Assembly (NCBI GenBank): GCA_963920665.1
Contig: OY987271.1
Span: 3,474,501-3,538,500 of the forward strand
Source: Straminergon stramineum
Taxonomy: Eukaryota > Streptophyta > Bryopsida > Hypnales > Calliergonaceae
DNA: 64,000 nt
Direction of reading: 5' to 3'
Every line of letters begins with the position of its first letter. Within the stretch, counting starts at the first letter, position 1. Below the pieces are notes generated by a model. That model was not told the origin of the DNA. It ran no database searches and saw only the letters and a program-made list of their open reading frames with translations. Of the stretch, positions 12,827 through 24,734 are shown piece after piece. Position numbers and translations under genes: made by a program.

Positions 12827-13013
12827 CACTGAATAGGGGTATTAAGGGGACTCATACTAATTAATTGACATTTCACACTATATAAATATCTACCTTCATT
12901 GTACATTCATAGTTATTGAAATGTGCTAGGGATGTACATCATGTTTTAAACATCTACAATTTTCCACAATCAATCCTTTAATTTTTTGGTCCCCTTAATA
13001 CCCCTATTCAGTA
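12827..13013. mobile_element. 187-bp MITE with TA target duplication
   Basis: ACTGAATAGGGGTATTAAGG near 12828 is perfectly repeated in inverted orientation ending near 13012; the shared arm is about 24 bases. TA at 12825-12826 and TA at 13014-13015 flank the element, matching a Tc1/mariner-like target duplication. The AT-rich interior has no coding capacity. It lies about 100 bases upstream of the ERD7-like promoter motifs. Confidence 0.7.
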
Positions 13014-14419
13014 TAGGTGTGCCATTGTAAAATTGCCCCTTGGAAAAGAGTGGCTTGAGTTGGGTTTTTTGAGTGAATTTTTGCTAAGAAGCAATGCAAA
13101 ATTTCTTTACAGGGGATATTTGGAGAGATATTCTTCCTTTCTCGGTTGATGAAATCATGAAATGCTACCATATCTTGGGAAGGTATTGCTCTATTTTGGA
13201 TGAGTGTACATTTTTTTGAATGAATACATAAAAATTTATTCATATATTGCAAGTTTCATCCATTTCCATGGATGTCAATAGCTTAATTAGTCTAGTAAGA
13301 TCACTTTCTGTACTACCTAGAATAAATGAAAAACAACAACCTAGAATGGCTCTACATAACATTGTTAACTAGAGTGTTAATCCTCGAAGTTAGGCTAATA
13401 ACTAGGGACAAAAGAAGCTAATGTAGTCTATGGTTGTGATATTGGCGTGCAAGCAATTTTTGTGACACTTGCAAATGAAGAATTCCAAATTGGCTTGTTA
13501 TAAGTGGTTCATGGTGTAGTTGAAAACCCTCCCAAATAAATAAATTGTATAATCACAATTAGGATATAGACAAGGATTCCCAATGAATCCAATGAAATGT
13601 ACCTAGAAATAGTATAGGCAATTTGAAGATAAAGTCTCAAAAAATCAAGAATAATGGAGCAAGTCCATTGTGCTCAGCATGAAGGACCAAAAAGAAAGTG
13701 ATTATATTTGTGAAGAGAAATACAGAAGAAGCACATGCTAATAATAACAGATAATGAATTTGCATTGTGTGCATCTAATGCTCCTAACAAAATTTCAATG
13801 AAATAATTTTTTGCCTTTTATTCTATCTACAAGGAATTTACATTAAGTTTGGCAAATAATTGACATAGTCAAGGGTCTAAAAATTAGGTGGACCTCCAAG
13901 CCTCTCTAATTCACTTCAAAGATGCTCAAATCTTCAATACAAGCCTTTGAATAATGTTGCAAAATGGTAGCCAACATGAGTAATCCTAAATGCAACCCTG
14001 AAGCATTGTAGTTGGCAAATGAATAGTAGCTCTTTTGCATTGCATTAGATGTTTTTTCTAGCCTCAACAAGGCCACAAATTCCCAAACTGTTGGGAATAT
14101 GGGAATTTTGCCAAATCAACTATCTAACATGGTCAAGAGATTGCCACATTAGATAATATTGTTTAATTAATTATTTCATTATTTTTCAATTTAAAAATAA
14201 AAATAAAATTTTAATATTTTGATCATTATTTTATTTCTTTACTATCTATTATTTTTTAATATTTTATTATTATTATTATATATTCTAACTAGACAACTAG
14301 TAGATGTCGATTCACTATTAGAGGAACAACCATGAAACAGCCCTCCTGTAGTTGATGATGCTAGCATGTGAACCTAGAAATGCAAGCCTATGAGCCTTGA
14401 ACTAGATGTAAGTAGATGT

Positions 14420-14860
14420 TTTACAATTATTGAAGGTGTTTATATCATGTATATTTATAATATGAGTATTTTATAACCATGTAAGGTATTTGTAATATAG
14501 GTACATATAATATACATATACTATAACCATAGAAGGTGCCCATATCATAAACACCAATAATATAATTAGGCACTTATTATATAAACATCCTATAACTATA
14601 GAATGTGCCTATAACATAGGTACCTAAAACATAGACACCCATGGTATAATTAGGCTCTTATTATATAAACATTCTATAACTATTGAAGGTGTTTATAACA
14701 TAGGTACCTCCAATATAGATACCTATAATATAAACATCCTATAATAACCATAGAAGGTGTTTATAACATAGTTATCTACAACATAGACACCTATAATTAT
14801 AAACATCCTATAACTATGGAAGGTATCTATAATGTAGGTACCAATAACATAAGAGCCTAA
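14420..14860. repeat. Degenerate AT-rich minisatellite, about seven units
   Basis: Units of roughly 50-85 bases recur, each beginning with variants of TATAACTATAGAAGGTGTTT and continuing ATAACATAGGTACCTA, then ATATAAACATCC. Clear unit starts lie near 14471, 14521, 14590, 14675, 14741 and 14809. Units are imperfect and of unequal length, so the array is old. Confidence 0.75.
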
Positions 14861-15859
14861 GCTCCTAAGCTCAAGATCTAGGCTCACATGCTAACAACTG
14901 TGCTCCCGTGGCCTAAAATCACCTCTAATGTTTGAGAAGAACTGTGCTAGAATAGCACCTGTCCACCCTCAATTGCCAAACCAACTCCAAGTCTTTCATT
15001 AGTATATTTTTGCCATGCTAGAAATTCATGTCACCAATGTCTTCCACAATAGTCTTGTCTTCCACAATGGGCTTGTATAGCATCTCTAGCTTCAACTAAA
15101 CCCCTAAGCCCACTTATGTCCAATGAAGCTCAATTTGCTTGCTATTACTTGAAGATGCTTCATCAACCAAATCTATTTAATATTTTTGTATTTCTCAAAC
15201 TCATTGGAAAAGCATCACAAAATGCAAGACTAGTAAAAAGATTCTCCAAATGTGTAGTTTGAGATGTTGTAGCATAAATCAATGTGTACATTTCTAACTA
15301 CAATGACATGACTTTTGCCACTGCAAGTGTGTAATATAAACTTAGTCAAAAAATTTAGCCACATTGGATCATGTCAACAAAGGAGATATTTTATCGCTTC
15401 CTTGCACACATATATATAAACTTTTCATTGAGTCACATAACAAATTGTTTCTACCCCCAATGAATAGTCTAGTAACAAAGTGTGTCACACATATCCATGC
15501 TTCCACATCCCTAGCATATGTGGGAACACTTTGTTTTGCATATTTTGCACAACTTTCCTATATTATCCATATGCCTTAAGTAGTTGGGACATATGTTGAA
15601 AACCCTTGTATGTGTCTACAACACTGTGACACCAAATCTTTAGCAAGATGTGTGTGAAAGATCAAATGTAACCTGGAATTTTGTTAGAAATTTAAAGCTT
15701 AAATTGGAATGAATGATCCATGCATTCACTAACACTCTATCTACAAGCTTTGCCAGGATGTGAGTTTAGAGCAGTTAGCGGGGAATGTTGAGTGGAGAGC
15801 TAAGATTTAGATGTGGGAAATTAAAAATTTGGACATCATAAAATTTTATTTGAATAAAT

Positions 15860-16130
15860 AGAGGGAAAAAATTGGATTAAAGTTTACTAGAAAAATATGA
15901 ATGTAGATGAAAAAAATAGGTGGAAGTGGATGAAAATAGAAGATGATAAATTTCAAAAAAGTGAATGAAAATAATAGATGGAAAAAGTGGAAGAAAAAAG
16001 TGGATGAATTCAATGGGTGAACTAAACAAATGAACAAAATAGTTGAAAATAGTGGATGGAAAAAATGGGGAATAGAATGGATGAAATAAATGGATGAAAA
16101 AATGACATGAAAAAATTGGAAGAAGTCTAA
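15860..16130. repeat. Purine-rich low-complexity tract
   Basis: The plus strand is almost continuously A/G with T, built from irregular GTGGATGAAAA- and GGAAGAAAA-like words. The minus strand therefore yields a spurious Phe/His/Ser-rich open frame. No coding role is supported. Confidence 0.7.
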
Positions 16131-17010
16131 TGACCAACTAACTAACTTGGAGTATCCCGACGCGTGATTTAGTAGCCATCCTTTTAGTCTCACTACAACT
16201 TCATTGATAAGTAAAGTGGAGCACATGAATATGCAGTTTACTACAGTACAAAACTTTAATTCAAATCTAGATGATTCAATATTCTGTTGAGAAGTATTTA
16301 CATGACTTCATTAAAACTCAAATTTGGAGAAGAAATGAAGACATCTTTCGCGGACTGCAAGTTGTAGATGATTGTGAAAACAAAATATAAATGTTTGCAA
16401 TTCGCCCATAGTCCTTGCATCCCCAAAAAAATTGTTATCATTTCTTTGAAGTAAATCAAGTGCAGTTTGGAAAAGATGAAATTGTAAGCATATACGACTG
16501 ACTCTTCTACTCAACCCTTGAATTCAGACAAACTATGTAGCCAAAACCCAGATGAGGCACCATGGTCACTCGATGAATGCATGCATTCAAGGTCAAGGCA
16601 GAAGCATAGTTTTTTGTTTGTTTTGTGGAGGGGGCCTTTGAATTTCAGTAAATTGTTTTCCCACCTCAAATTTTTGGTTACTTGTCTACTAAAGGCGAAA
16701 TATGATACATAGATGACCATTAAAGAAACACTTTTTGCTGATTTGCGGTAGCCTAGAGACTCTTTTGAGCCAATTGGGCAATATACTTCAAAAATTCATA
16801 AATTTTTTTGACTTTGTCTGAAAAATAAAATTTCAATTGCTTCCTTCATTTCTCACACCTGTCTTTTCATGGAAAAAAAATCTGAATTTTTTTGCTAATG
16901 GCAATAAGACAGACCACTCATTCTGCCTTATGATTTACCTTATGATGCTATAAGCTTCTGTAAGCTACTCGTATCCTATACGCTATACGATACGCCTATG
17001 GGTTTGGGTT

Positions 17011-17018
17011 TAGGGTTT
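17011..17018 (-). promoter_or_regulatory. Telo-box (AAACCCTA) in the promoter or leader
   Basis: TAGGGTTT on the plus strand (AAACCCTA on the minus strand) lies about 130 bases before the start codon of the next gene. Telo-boxes are enriched near transcription starts of plant ribosomal-protein and ribosome-biogenesis genes, which agrees with the nucleolar character of the encoded protein. Confidence 0.45.
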
Positions 17019-17147
17019 AAGCGTCTGGTCAGTCATCTTCCTCGCGGAATCACCCAGCATTGCTGCTGTTTCCTCTGGAGCATTGCCTTGCATATTGGAA
17101 GCGAGAGGATCGTTTGGCAACTTGGAATTGTGTCAATTTAAGGCGGC

Positions 17148-19263
17148 ATGGCGGACCCTCTGGTTGATTCAGACGACGATGCTCCTGAGGAGATCACTTT
17201 AAACGAGGTAAAGAAATCGGCTGCGCTTCTTTGTTTCCGAAAAAAATTGTTGATGGAATACATTTCTGCTGATCATGGGAAGCTCGTCGGAGGTGATAAG
17301 ATTGTGCGGTGTGGAAGTGGAAGAATTAGGGATTCCCTGTTTTGGTGATGGAATGCTCTTTCGGGAAGTTCGGAGGTGATAAGTTTGTTTAGTTGTGGGA
17401 AAATTAGGGTTACCATTTTTTAGGTGATGGTATGCTCATAGGAAGCTTGGAGGTGAAAAGATCGTGCTGGTATGATTTTAAATACTGTATAGTTTTTGGC
17501 CTTGCATTCGTGCTCAGGAAATTTGAATTTCGCTTGGTTATGGGTTTTCTTGTGATTAGGGTCGAGAGGAGGCAGAGCAGTCTCGGAGGAATGAGAAAGA
17601 GAATTCGAAGAGGTATGTGTTTTCTTTTTAACCTAATGTTTTCGGTTGCTGAATTTCATATATGTTGCGACCAAGGTTGCGAAGTCTACTCTGGTCGAGG
17701 GTCTTTGGGAACCTGAGGACAGGGTATCCGTTTCATTCCATTTTTCACTTGTTTTTTTGAATTACCTTAGGCTTCAATTTTTTATTCTGTTTTTCATAGA
17801 CTCCATTCTCATACTGTTAATACACACACAAAGTCTGAAAGACGTAAAACGAAATTCGAATTACTCCTGAATCTGAAATTCGGGAACAGAAGTACTGTTT
17901 TTGGTAATCTTGCTGAAGGATTGATTCAAGTAAATTGGTCTGCAGGTTAGCTGCAGAACTGAAAGAGAAGCGAAAGGCTCGGTCAGAGAAAAAGAGCAAG
18001 AAGGGAGTTGCAGAGGATGACAGAAAATCGAAAAAAAAGGAGGTGTCCACTCTGCCAGACAAATCAAGAAGTCGGAAAAGGAAAGGCAGGCAAACGGATG
18101 AACCGAATTCGAGTGATGAATTGGCGGGCAAAGTCGTCGGTTCTGTCATGTTAGACGAGAGTGTTGTGCAGCTGATTAGAGCTAGAGAAAAGTATGTATA
18201 CTTCTCCATCTTGTCTTGATTGTTTCGTTGCAAAATCTCGTACTTCTGTATGCTCTTACTCGATTATACCTTGAGAATCATGGTTGGTGAATGAGATTGC
18301 TAACGATTCTTCTCAAACTGAGTCTTTAGGTCATACAGTAACCGCATGTAACAGCAACACTTTAAGCACTGAGGATAGTTACTAAGAATAGTATGGACAT
18401 TGTTTTGTATAATCTTGTTAGCAAATCGAAGAGGATTCCAAAGAATGAGTTATTTAAAGATTTTATGCCTCTGAATTTTGTGCTACTGATAGAAGGGTTC
18501 AAAGTTTTACTAGTAATTGACCAACATGAGTTCTTATGTTAAGATGGTGTATAATCTCAAAATTAATATGTACTCTTCATGCGAGATTACAGGGTGTTGC
18601 ATTTAAGTTTCTGCCTCAATTAGGCGTGGTTACGTTACATCTGACCACAGTGAACCAGAATCGAATGCTAAGTTGTTGACTTCCGTCGTACAGGCAAGTA
18701 GGGAAGGGTGTCGGTGAATCTAAGCACAAGTACATCGAAGAGCCAGAGTCAGAGCCGAAGCAGAAATTGAAAAAGACATCAAAACCGGATAATAATGGTC
18801 CTTCGAACAGCAGGTATGTTATTCGTATATCTCAATAGGTCTCCTCATTAGATTGGCAAACCTGTCAATGATATGTTAAAGCTAATCTAGTAGGACACTA
18901 GATCAATATGATAAATTAATGTCAAATTAATGTTGATTTAATAGTTGCCGCAGCAATCGTCAAGCTAATTGTTGCCACTGTATAGGTCAAGCTACCATCA
19001 CGCTAACATCTCGTTAAGACCATTTTGCATTACACTAATATCTTCACATTTGCTCCTTATGAAGCCTACATGAATCTACAACCTATTAATTCATTGGTGG
19101 ATGTTGTGGGTGCAGGACTCAAATTGTGTCTCTGAAAGCGAAGCCTAACGCAGCAGCCATTAACGGTGCTCTCGAATTTAGACGCAACCATTTTTTCGGA
19201 TCACAAGTGAAACGTTCAACTGCGATGTTACCTACTTCTAGGCCTCATTTGGCTTCAGTTTAA
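17148..19263 (+). CDS. Small lysine-rich protein, probably nucleolar (Bud21/Utp16-like)
   Basis: Five exons join in phase: 17148-17207, 17560-17612, 17946-18191, 18694-18813 and 19116-19263. They give 208 residues. The N-terminus has an acidic SDDDAPEEI motif. It is followed by a Glu/Arg/Lys-rich coiled stretch (about 20-65) and strongly basic, nuclear-localisation-like segments (KKSKK, SRSRKRKGR). The C-terminus carries a conserved-looking block (EFRRNHFFGSQVKRSTAML). The DDAPEE motif followed by a basic coil and a short C-terminal hydrophobic/basic patch is typical of small U3 snoRNP-associated proteins of the Bud21/Utp16 type, which work in 18S rRNA processing. The family assignment is tentative; the gene structure is firm because all four junctions keep frame. 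A telo-box upstream agrees with a ribosome-biogenesis role. No membrane segment or signal peptide is visible. Confidence 0.75.
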
Positions 19264-20430
19264 TGGGGTGTAAGCATTTTTACTAGCATTTGTGGTGCGT
19301 GTGCAGCGTAGGCATGGACTTCATTATGTGATATTGAGGTCAACAAGTGTGAAACTCTAGATAGGGCCTGAATATTAGTCTTTTTCCGTCAGTGTATGAC
19401 TTTCGACCACTTAATTTCCAGCCCGCAAATGTAGTATTGTAGGAGAACCTGTGCAGACCGACACACTCTGCAGCCTTGTTAGTAGGAATTACAGAATGTG
19501 AACTAGAATGACATGAAATGCATCATTTGGTTTCAAACGGAGCTAAGCTCTCTATTTTTGCAAAATGTCAATGGACTTCTTTTTCTGTTGTTTTGTTTTC
19601 ATTGGTGATGTAGTTTCATTGGAAAATATTCATCAGCCATGTGGTACTATTTAGATAGTTCGTTCTTGTTTACGAACCCATAAAGTAATGAAATTTTACA
19701 TTATTTTATAGTTTCATGATATCATGTTATATAGAAATAATGATATTATATTTGATAATTAATAAAGTATTAGATTAGTGAATGTGAGGGTTTGCACTGT
19801 AAGTTTTATGTTGGCACAACATTTGCTTTGCTAAAATCATAGTATTACATGTCCATATTCACACTAACTGAAATCTCCTTAAAATGACGTACACTTTGGT
19901 TGCCTAGAAAGTTTAGAAATGTCAGTGTAGAGAAATTTTCAAAAATCTGCTTTTTTGGTTGACATTGGATATGTTGGATTTGATTTCTTTTTTTGTATTG
20001 ATATATTTTTCTATTTTTCTTGAAGCTACTTTCTTATTGGACATTGAAGACTTCTGTAGTGTCTATCATGCAATCCTTTCATAGGGTGATTGGTTTTGAA
20101 TTCTAATTGTTGTAAATGACTTGGTGAACCTTAGATCAAACTTCTTTGACCATCCATTATCACCCCCTACATGTATTTGACTATGTTTTCACCAAAAACG
20201 CTAGAACAAGTACCAAATTTTAGAGAAAAAACATTTTCAACACATAATTGTAGGACCTTGTAGTAATCTTGTTTGAGAAGATGTGGAAAAAATTTCAGAA
20301 ATTTTCACCACGTAGATTGCAAGAAATATAATAGTGTTTGAATTGACAAAAATCCCTTTTTTGGCCCTCCAAAAATCTGGGCAAGTGCACTTCACAAGGT
20401 TACATTTGTATGAAAAAATGTCCCAAATGG
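19264..20430. other. 3' flank and spacer before the transposon
   Basis: The first few hundred bases are probably the 3' UTR of the upstream gene. From about 20180 the sequence is the left part of a dispersed repeat that is interrupted by the DNA transposon at 20433. No coding region is supported. Confidence 0.6.
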
Positions 20431-20432
20431 TA

Positions 20433-20456
20433 AGGTAGAAGCACCCATAAGCGTGA
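20433..20456 (+). repeat. Left terminal inverted repeat of the pogo-like transposon
   Basis: 24 bases, identical to the reverse complement of 23870-23893, immediately inside the TA at 20431-20432. Confidence 0.92.
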
Positions 20457-21375
20457 CTGTCCCCATGGGTGTGACCTAGATTGTAACCCATATCCGTTGT
20501 TTTTAGTCCTATAACTGACAAGTATGAAAAAATGACGGTGATGGGTGAAGACTGTAGCAAAATTAAATGCCAATGGCTTTGGAAATAGGCTCAATGAATG
20601 ATGGAACATAGTCCGTAGTAACATCATTAAATAAAATGACAAGGTGGTTGCAGGTTTGGTTTAAGATGTTGTGCATGGTGGCTTATGGGCTATTTAACAC
20701 AATTAAACATGCAGTCTTTGACAGATGCCTTGTTAATGGAGACAAATATGAGTGTCAGGGTGGCAATATTGGGTGAATCTTCAAATATCAATAAGAACTT
20801 GGAGTAGTGACGGTGAAAGTAAATGCAACAGTTTAAGGTATTGGTGAGCAATGTTATAAGTGCAAGTGAGCAAAGTTTAAAATGCATGTTTGTGCTTCAA
20901 CTAGTGAACAACCATTGATTAACTAAGTGAGGGATTAACTTGAGCTTTTATGGTTAGTGACGGATTAAGGACTATGTCGATTGCAACTAGGCATTCCCAA
21001 GCTAATCGATATTTAGAGAGCAGCCAAAACTTGCCAGAATCATGGGCACCTGAATTGCAAGCTTATGGACTTCAGAGAGGAGGTGGATGGTCTCCATTTC
21101 CTGAGTAGTATGGTAGTCATGATAGCCAGTCCGATCAACTACAATTCGAAGTTTCTAGACCTTCAGTGCTGCATGCAAACGAAATGAGTTTTCATGGATA
21201 GCGATGAGGTCTGCAACCTCAATTTGGTACTGTGGCAGGAGAACATGGTGTGTTCAACAGTAGTTCCATCGGCGGCTAGACAGTCGCAGATTGTGAAGGT
21301 GGGGATGCTGGCCCAGACCACATCACGAAGGCGACATCAACGGGGTATACTAGCAGACATGGGGCGAGCATCAAA

Positions 21376-23391
21376 ATGGCAACGATCACTCCACCGGGAC
21401 CTGTAGGGCGGAAACATCATCAAAGGTGCATTGGAATGTGGACTAACTCTCAACTCGCAGCAGTAGTGGCTGCCGTAGATGCTGGTAGCAAGATCGGCAT
21501 TACAAGTAGGGACTTTGGAATCCTAGAATCCTCCCTGAGAGACCACATGTCCGGCAAAACGGTGCAACGGAAGAAAGGGCGGCAAGGGGTCCTCATTGTT
21601 GAGGAAGAATCTGCACTCGTTCACTAGATGCTTGAAATGCAAGATCATGCACATCCTATTTCTATCATAGAGCTTAGAAGCAAGGTTGCTGAGATTACAC
21701 AAGAACATTGGACGCCTTTCACGGATGGCATCCCCGGGCGTGGATGGCTTCGATGGTTCCGAAATTGTCACCCCGAGCTCACATTGAGATCTGCACAAGG
21801 CTTAGAAGAAGGGCGAGCAAGGGGATTAAATCCAAGTAGTGTAGCTTCATTGTATGAGAATCTGCAAAAGGCATACGAGCGCCAAGGGTATTCACCATCT
21901 CAGATTTGGAATGCAGACAAATCAGGAGCACAAGCAAGAAGAAATGGAGGAGGGACTCTAGTATTTGCAAGATGCGGAAGCAGATCTGTTCATTCAATAA
22001 TATCGAATAATAGAGAGCATTTGACAGTCCTCTCATGTGTGAACGCAGCAAGTCAGTATATCCCAAGTTTTTATATTTTCAAAGGTAAACGCAAAATCAG
22101 AAATTACATTGCTAAATGTGAGCCCCATTCTTGCATGGCAATGCAACTGAATGGTTGGATGACTGCATTTCTATTTTCTACCTGGATCTCACGTTTTATC
22201 ACTATTGTAAGAGAGAGGTATGGAATCTCACAACAAAATAGACACCTGTTACTTCTAGATGGACATGAGTCGCATGTGACACTTGAAGTGGTCTAGAAAG
22301 CTACATTGGAAGGCCTTGACATTATCACATTGCCTAGCCACACAAGCCACAGACTACAACCACTAGATGTTAGTATCTTCAAACCATTCAAAGTAGCATT
22401 TCGAGCCTGTAGAGATAGATGGACCATCCAAAACAAAGGGAAGGGTGCTCAAAAAGAAGAACTTGCAGAATGGGTTTCTTTAGGATTGAAGAAGGTGTTT
22501 ACCCCAACAAAAATCATGAACGGATTTGCCAGCACTGGAATTTGGCCGCTACGACCATCTACAATGGACACTTATATGAAGCCCAACGCATGCTATCTAG
22601 AGCTTCATGAAGAAGACGATGATCAAGGCTTGGACGAGACAGATCACGAGAATCCAAAAGGACCGGTTGATTGTATTCCAGAAACACAACCTGTGGAGCC
22701 ACAATTCTTCGTGTAGTCAGAAGAGGAGTCGAATCTAGACTCTGAGGATACCACTGAATCGGAAGGAGACAGACAAACGACCTCAATACTCCAGAATTTT
22801 TTCCCATTGCCACAGGTGCAACGTCCTGCACAAAGACTAACGCAAGCTGGAGAGCCACTAATCGATTACTCTAAATCGATCATCATGACCTCTGATGACT
22901 ATATTGGAGCGATGGAAGCTAAAGTAGCAAAGAAAGAAGTTGTAGCAAAAGAACGGGAGGACCGTAAGAATCAAGCAGAGCAAAAGAAGACACAACGGGA
23001 AGAAGAAAAAACACGCAAAGAAGCTGACAAGCTCATGCGGCGGATTCAGGCAGATCGGAAGAAGGTGGACCGAGAGCGTGAAAAAGCACGCAAGGCAACT
23101 GAGTGTGCTAGGAAGAACTACGATGTTGAAACTAAAAAGTGTCGACGTGGAGGCGCACAAGGACCCGAGTTTGAAGCCATCAGAGGGCCTGTAAGCAATA
23201 GCGGGAGACTTGCCCAATCGATCCAACAGCCTGGCGCGTAGACGGAGAGGCCTCCAACAGCACCCCCAACGGTTGTCTTCGGTGATGTCGGAGACATGGC
23301 CAGCTCTGACGAACATGGAGGGCAAATGCAACGGACTTGGGTTCCAGAGGTGATACAACCTGGGTCCGCATGCGACGGAAATGGGGTCTAG
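21376..23391 (+). pseudogene. Pogo/Tigger-type DDE transposase with in-frame TAG codons
   Basis: A single frame of about 670 codons runs from ATG 21376 to TAG 23389 with four internal TAG codons (21625, 22294, 22714, 23239) and no TAA, TGA or frameshift. In order it shows: a psq-like helix-turn-helix with an LRDHMSGK ending (about 21430-21570); a CENP-B-type second DNA-binding region (EMQDHAHP ... GWLRWFRNCHPEL); and a DDE_1 catalytic core. Candidate catalytic aspartates are in NADKSG (codon 21916), LLDGHESH (22258) and QPLDVS (22366). The last two are 36 codons apart, as in pogo-like DDD enzymes. The C-terminus is a Lys/Glu/Arg-rich coiled coil (about 22900-23130). The first TAG stands where relatives usually have tryptophan before LEMQ. 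C-to-T or G-to-A decay of CAG or TGG codons explains the stops. Confidence 0.85.
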
Positions 23392-23869
23392 AATTAATAA
23401 AGGCAGGGCATAATCCAATGGGACCACATGCATCTTGACTACAGATGTAGCCTGGTAGTCGTGTTTATCCATGCCTCAGGCAACAACTATGGCTACCCAC
23501 GTAGTTGGCCATACAATTGGACCAATTGTTTTCACTTCATCACTTACACAGTCTTCCAATACCTAGAGTTTGGAATTTTAGACCATTTTTTGAGGGATTT
23601 GTGTTATCCATGTTACAATTATAGTTACTACTGAGGCTGGTATTGGATGAGGAAGAGGACAAGAAAGACTTCAATTCCACTTTATTTCAGGGTATGCTAC
23701 ACACAAGTATAGATTTATAGTGATTTTGTACTTCGAAAAATTATTGTGAGCAAATGGTTGTGACTGAAACTCAAGAATTGATTCCAATATTTTTGATTTC
23801 CACTTGCTCACTTGACAATATTATTTTGAAGCTTGAAAGATCAATTTTGGTACTCCAAAATCCTTAAAT

Positions 23870-23893
23870 TCACGCTTATGGGTGCTTCTACCT
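23870..23893 (-). repeat. Right terminal inverted repeat of the pogo-like transposon
   Basis: 24 bases, the exact reverse complement of 20433-20456, followed directly by the duplicated TA. Confidence 0.92.
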
Positions 23894-24647
23894 TAGTGCT
23901 TCTTTGGATTCATTCTTCAAAGCATGTTGGCTACATGCTTGAAATTTTTTGGATCATTTGGAATTGTACAACACATAGAAAAACAAAATAGTAAGTAGAA
24001 AGAAATACAGAATGATTCAAAATACTAAATTGTTATGAATTTATTTATAGAATTGAAAAATGCCAATCCCAATGGTTGTAATGTTGTAAGAAATAATCTA
24101 CACCTAGAGTTTTCATTTTTATTTCCAAAAATATTGAAAATTGAGTTAAATAAAAGACTTTAAAGTTTATTTTAGCATAGAGATTCCATAACTACCTACA
24201 ACTACCTGCAAAGTAAAACTCCTCATAACTTTCAATTGTTTGATCAAAACGGAATGATTCAAAGCTTTCAACATACATATAAATATAGAGAACCAATTTC
24301 AAATTTTTATTTATGAAAATATTCATTTTTAAAGAAATTTTTTGAACTACTTGGGTTGGCCAAGCAATGAAAATGACATATCATGCAATAACTTTTTAAC
24401 TATGTAGTCAAGAGTTATGAAAATTGTCGCACCTTAAAGCTACTCCTTCGGTACATTTTGTGTCAAAATTTCAAAGAAAAAAAAGAAAAATTCCATGTGC
24501 AATAAACTGCCCAAAATCACTATATTGTCAAAAAACGCAATTTAGGCATTTAGGGGTTAATAGTTCTAAAGATTTTTTTATACTCTTTTTCATACATAAT
24601 CTAGATATGATTTGTGAAGTCCCCTAGATTCTAGAATATTATGGAAC

Positions 24648-24651
<4 letters not shown>

Positions 24652-24732
<81 letters not shown>
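24652..24732. repeat. (AT)n microsatellite, about 40 units
   Basis: An uninterrupted AT dinucleotide run of about 80 bases in AT-rich spacer. It is likely to be length-polymorphic and prone to assembly error. Confidence 0.95.

Positions 24733-24734
<2 letters not shown>

Larger units (their letters stand above)
13016..17000. other. Intergenic region
   Basis: No supported gene was found. It contains a minisatellite near 14.4-14.9 kb and a purine-rich low-complexity tract near 15.9-16.1 kb. Frames such as 15364-15579 or 15846-16226 are low-complexity artefacts. The last few hundred bases form the promoter of the next gene. Confidence 0.6.
20433..23893 (+). mobile_element. Pogo-like (Tc1/mariner superfamily) DNA transposon, 3.46 kb
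   Basis: Perfect 24-bp terminal inverted repeats (AGGTAGAAGCACCCATAAGC... and its reverse complement) lie at 20433-20456 and 23870-23893. Each is flanked by TA (20431-20432 and 23894-23895), the expected target duplication of this superfamily. Inside is one long transposase-like frame on the plus strand, broken by TAG codons. The same genomic repeat at about 56.3 kb lacks the element, which confirms the boundaries. Identical terminal repeats suggest fairly recent insertion, but the broken frame argues the copy is not autonomous now. Confidence 0.92.
20180..24580 (+). repeat. Dispersed repeat copy A, split by the pogo-like element
   Basis: Sequence left of the transposon (about 20180-20430) and right of it (23894-24580) forms one continuous repeat once the element is removed. 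It aligns end to end with the reverse complement of about 55670-56575. Shared landmarks include CAAGTACCAAATTTTAGA, TTTGAGAAGATGT, CTTCTTTGGATTCATTCTTC, GTAAGTAGAAAGAA and TGCAATAACTTTTTAAC. The class of the repeat is not recognised; no coding sequence is seen in it. Confidence 0.8.

Noticed and set aside
12354..12864. Several overlapping frames on both strands
   Set aside because: They overlap one another in a GC-rich promoter patch and none shows domain-like content or splice sites.
15846..16226. 126-codon minus-strand Phe/His/Ser-rich frame
   Set aside because: Product of purine-rich low-complexity DNA.
17640..17740. Possible extra exon in the small nucleolar-protein gene
   Set aside because: Direct joining of 17612 to 17946 keeps frame and gives a continuous charged coil; the candidate exon would add an uncharacteristic hydrophobic segment.
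22858..23472. 204-codon minus-strand frame
   Set aside because: Antisense of the Lys/Glu-rich transposase C-terminus, which gives Phe/Leu/Cys-rich nonsense.
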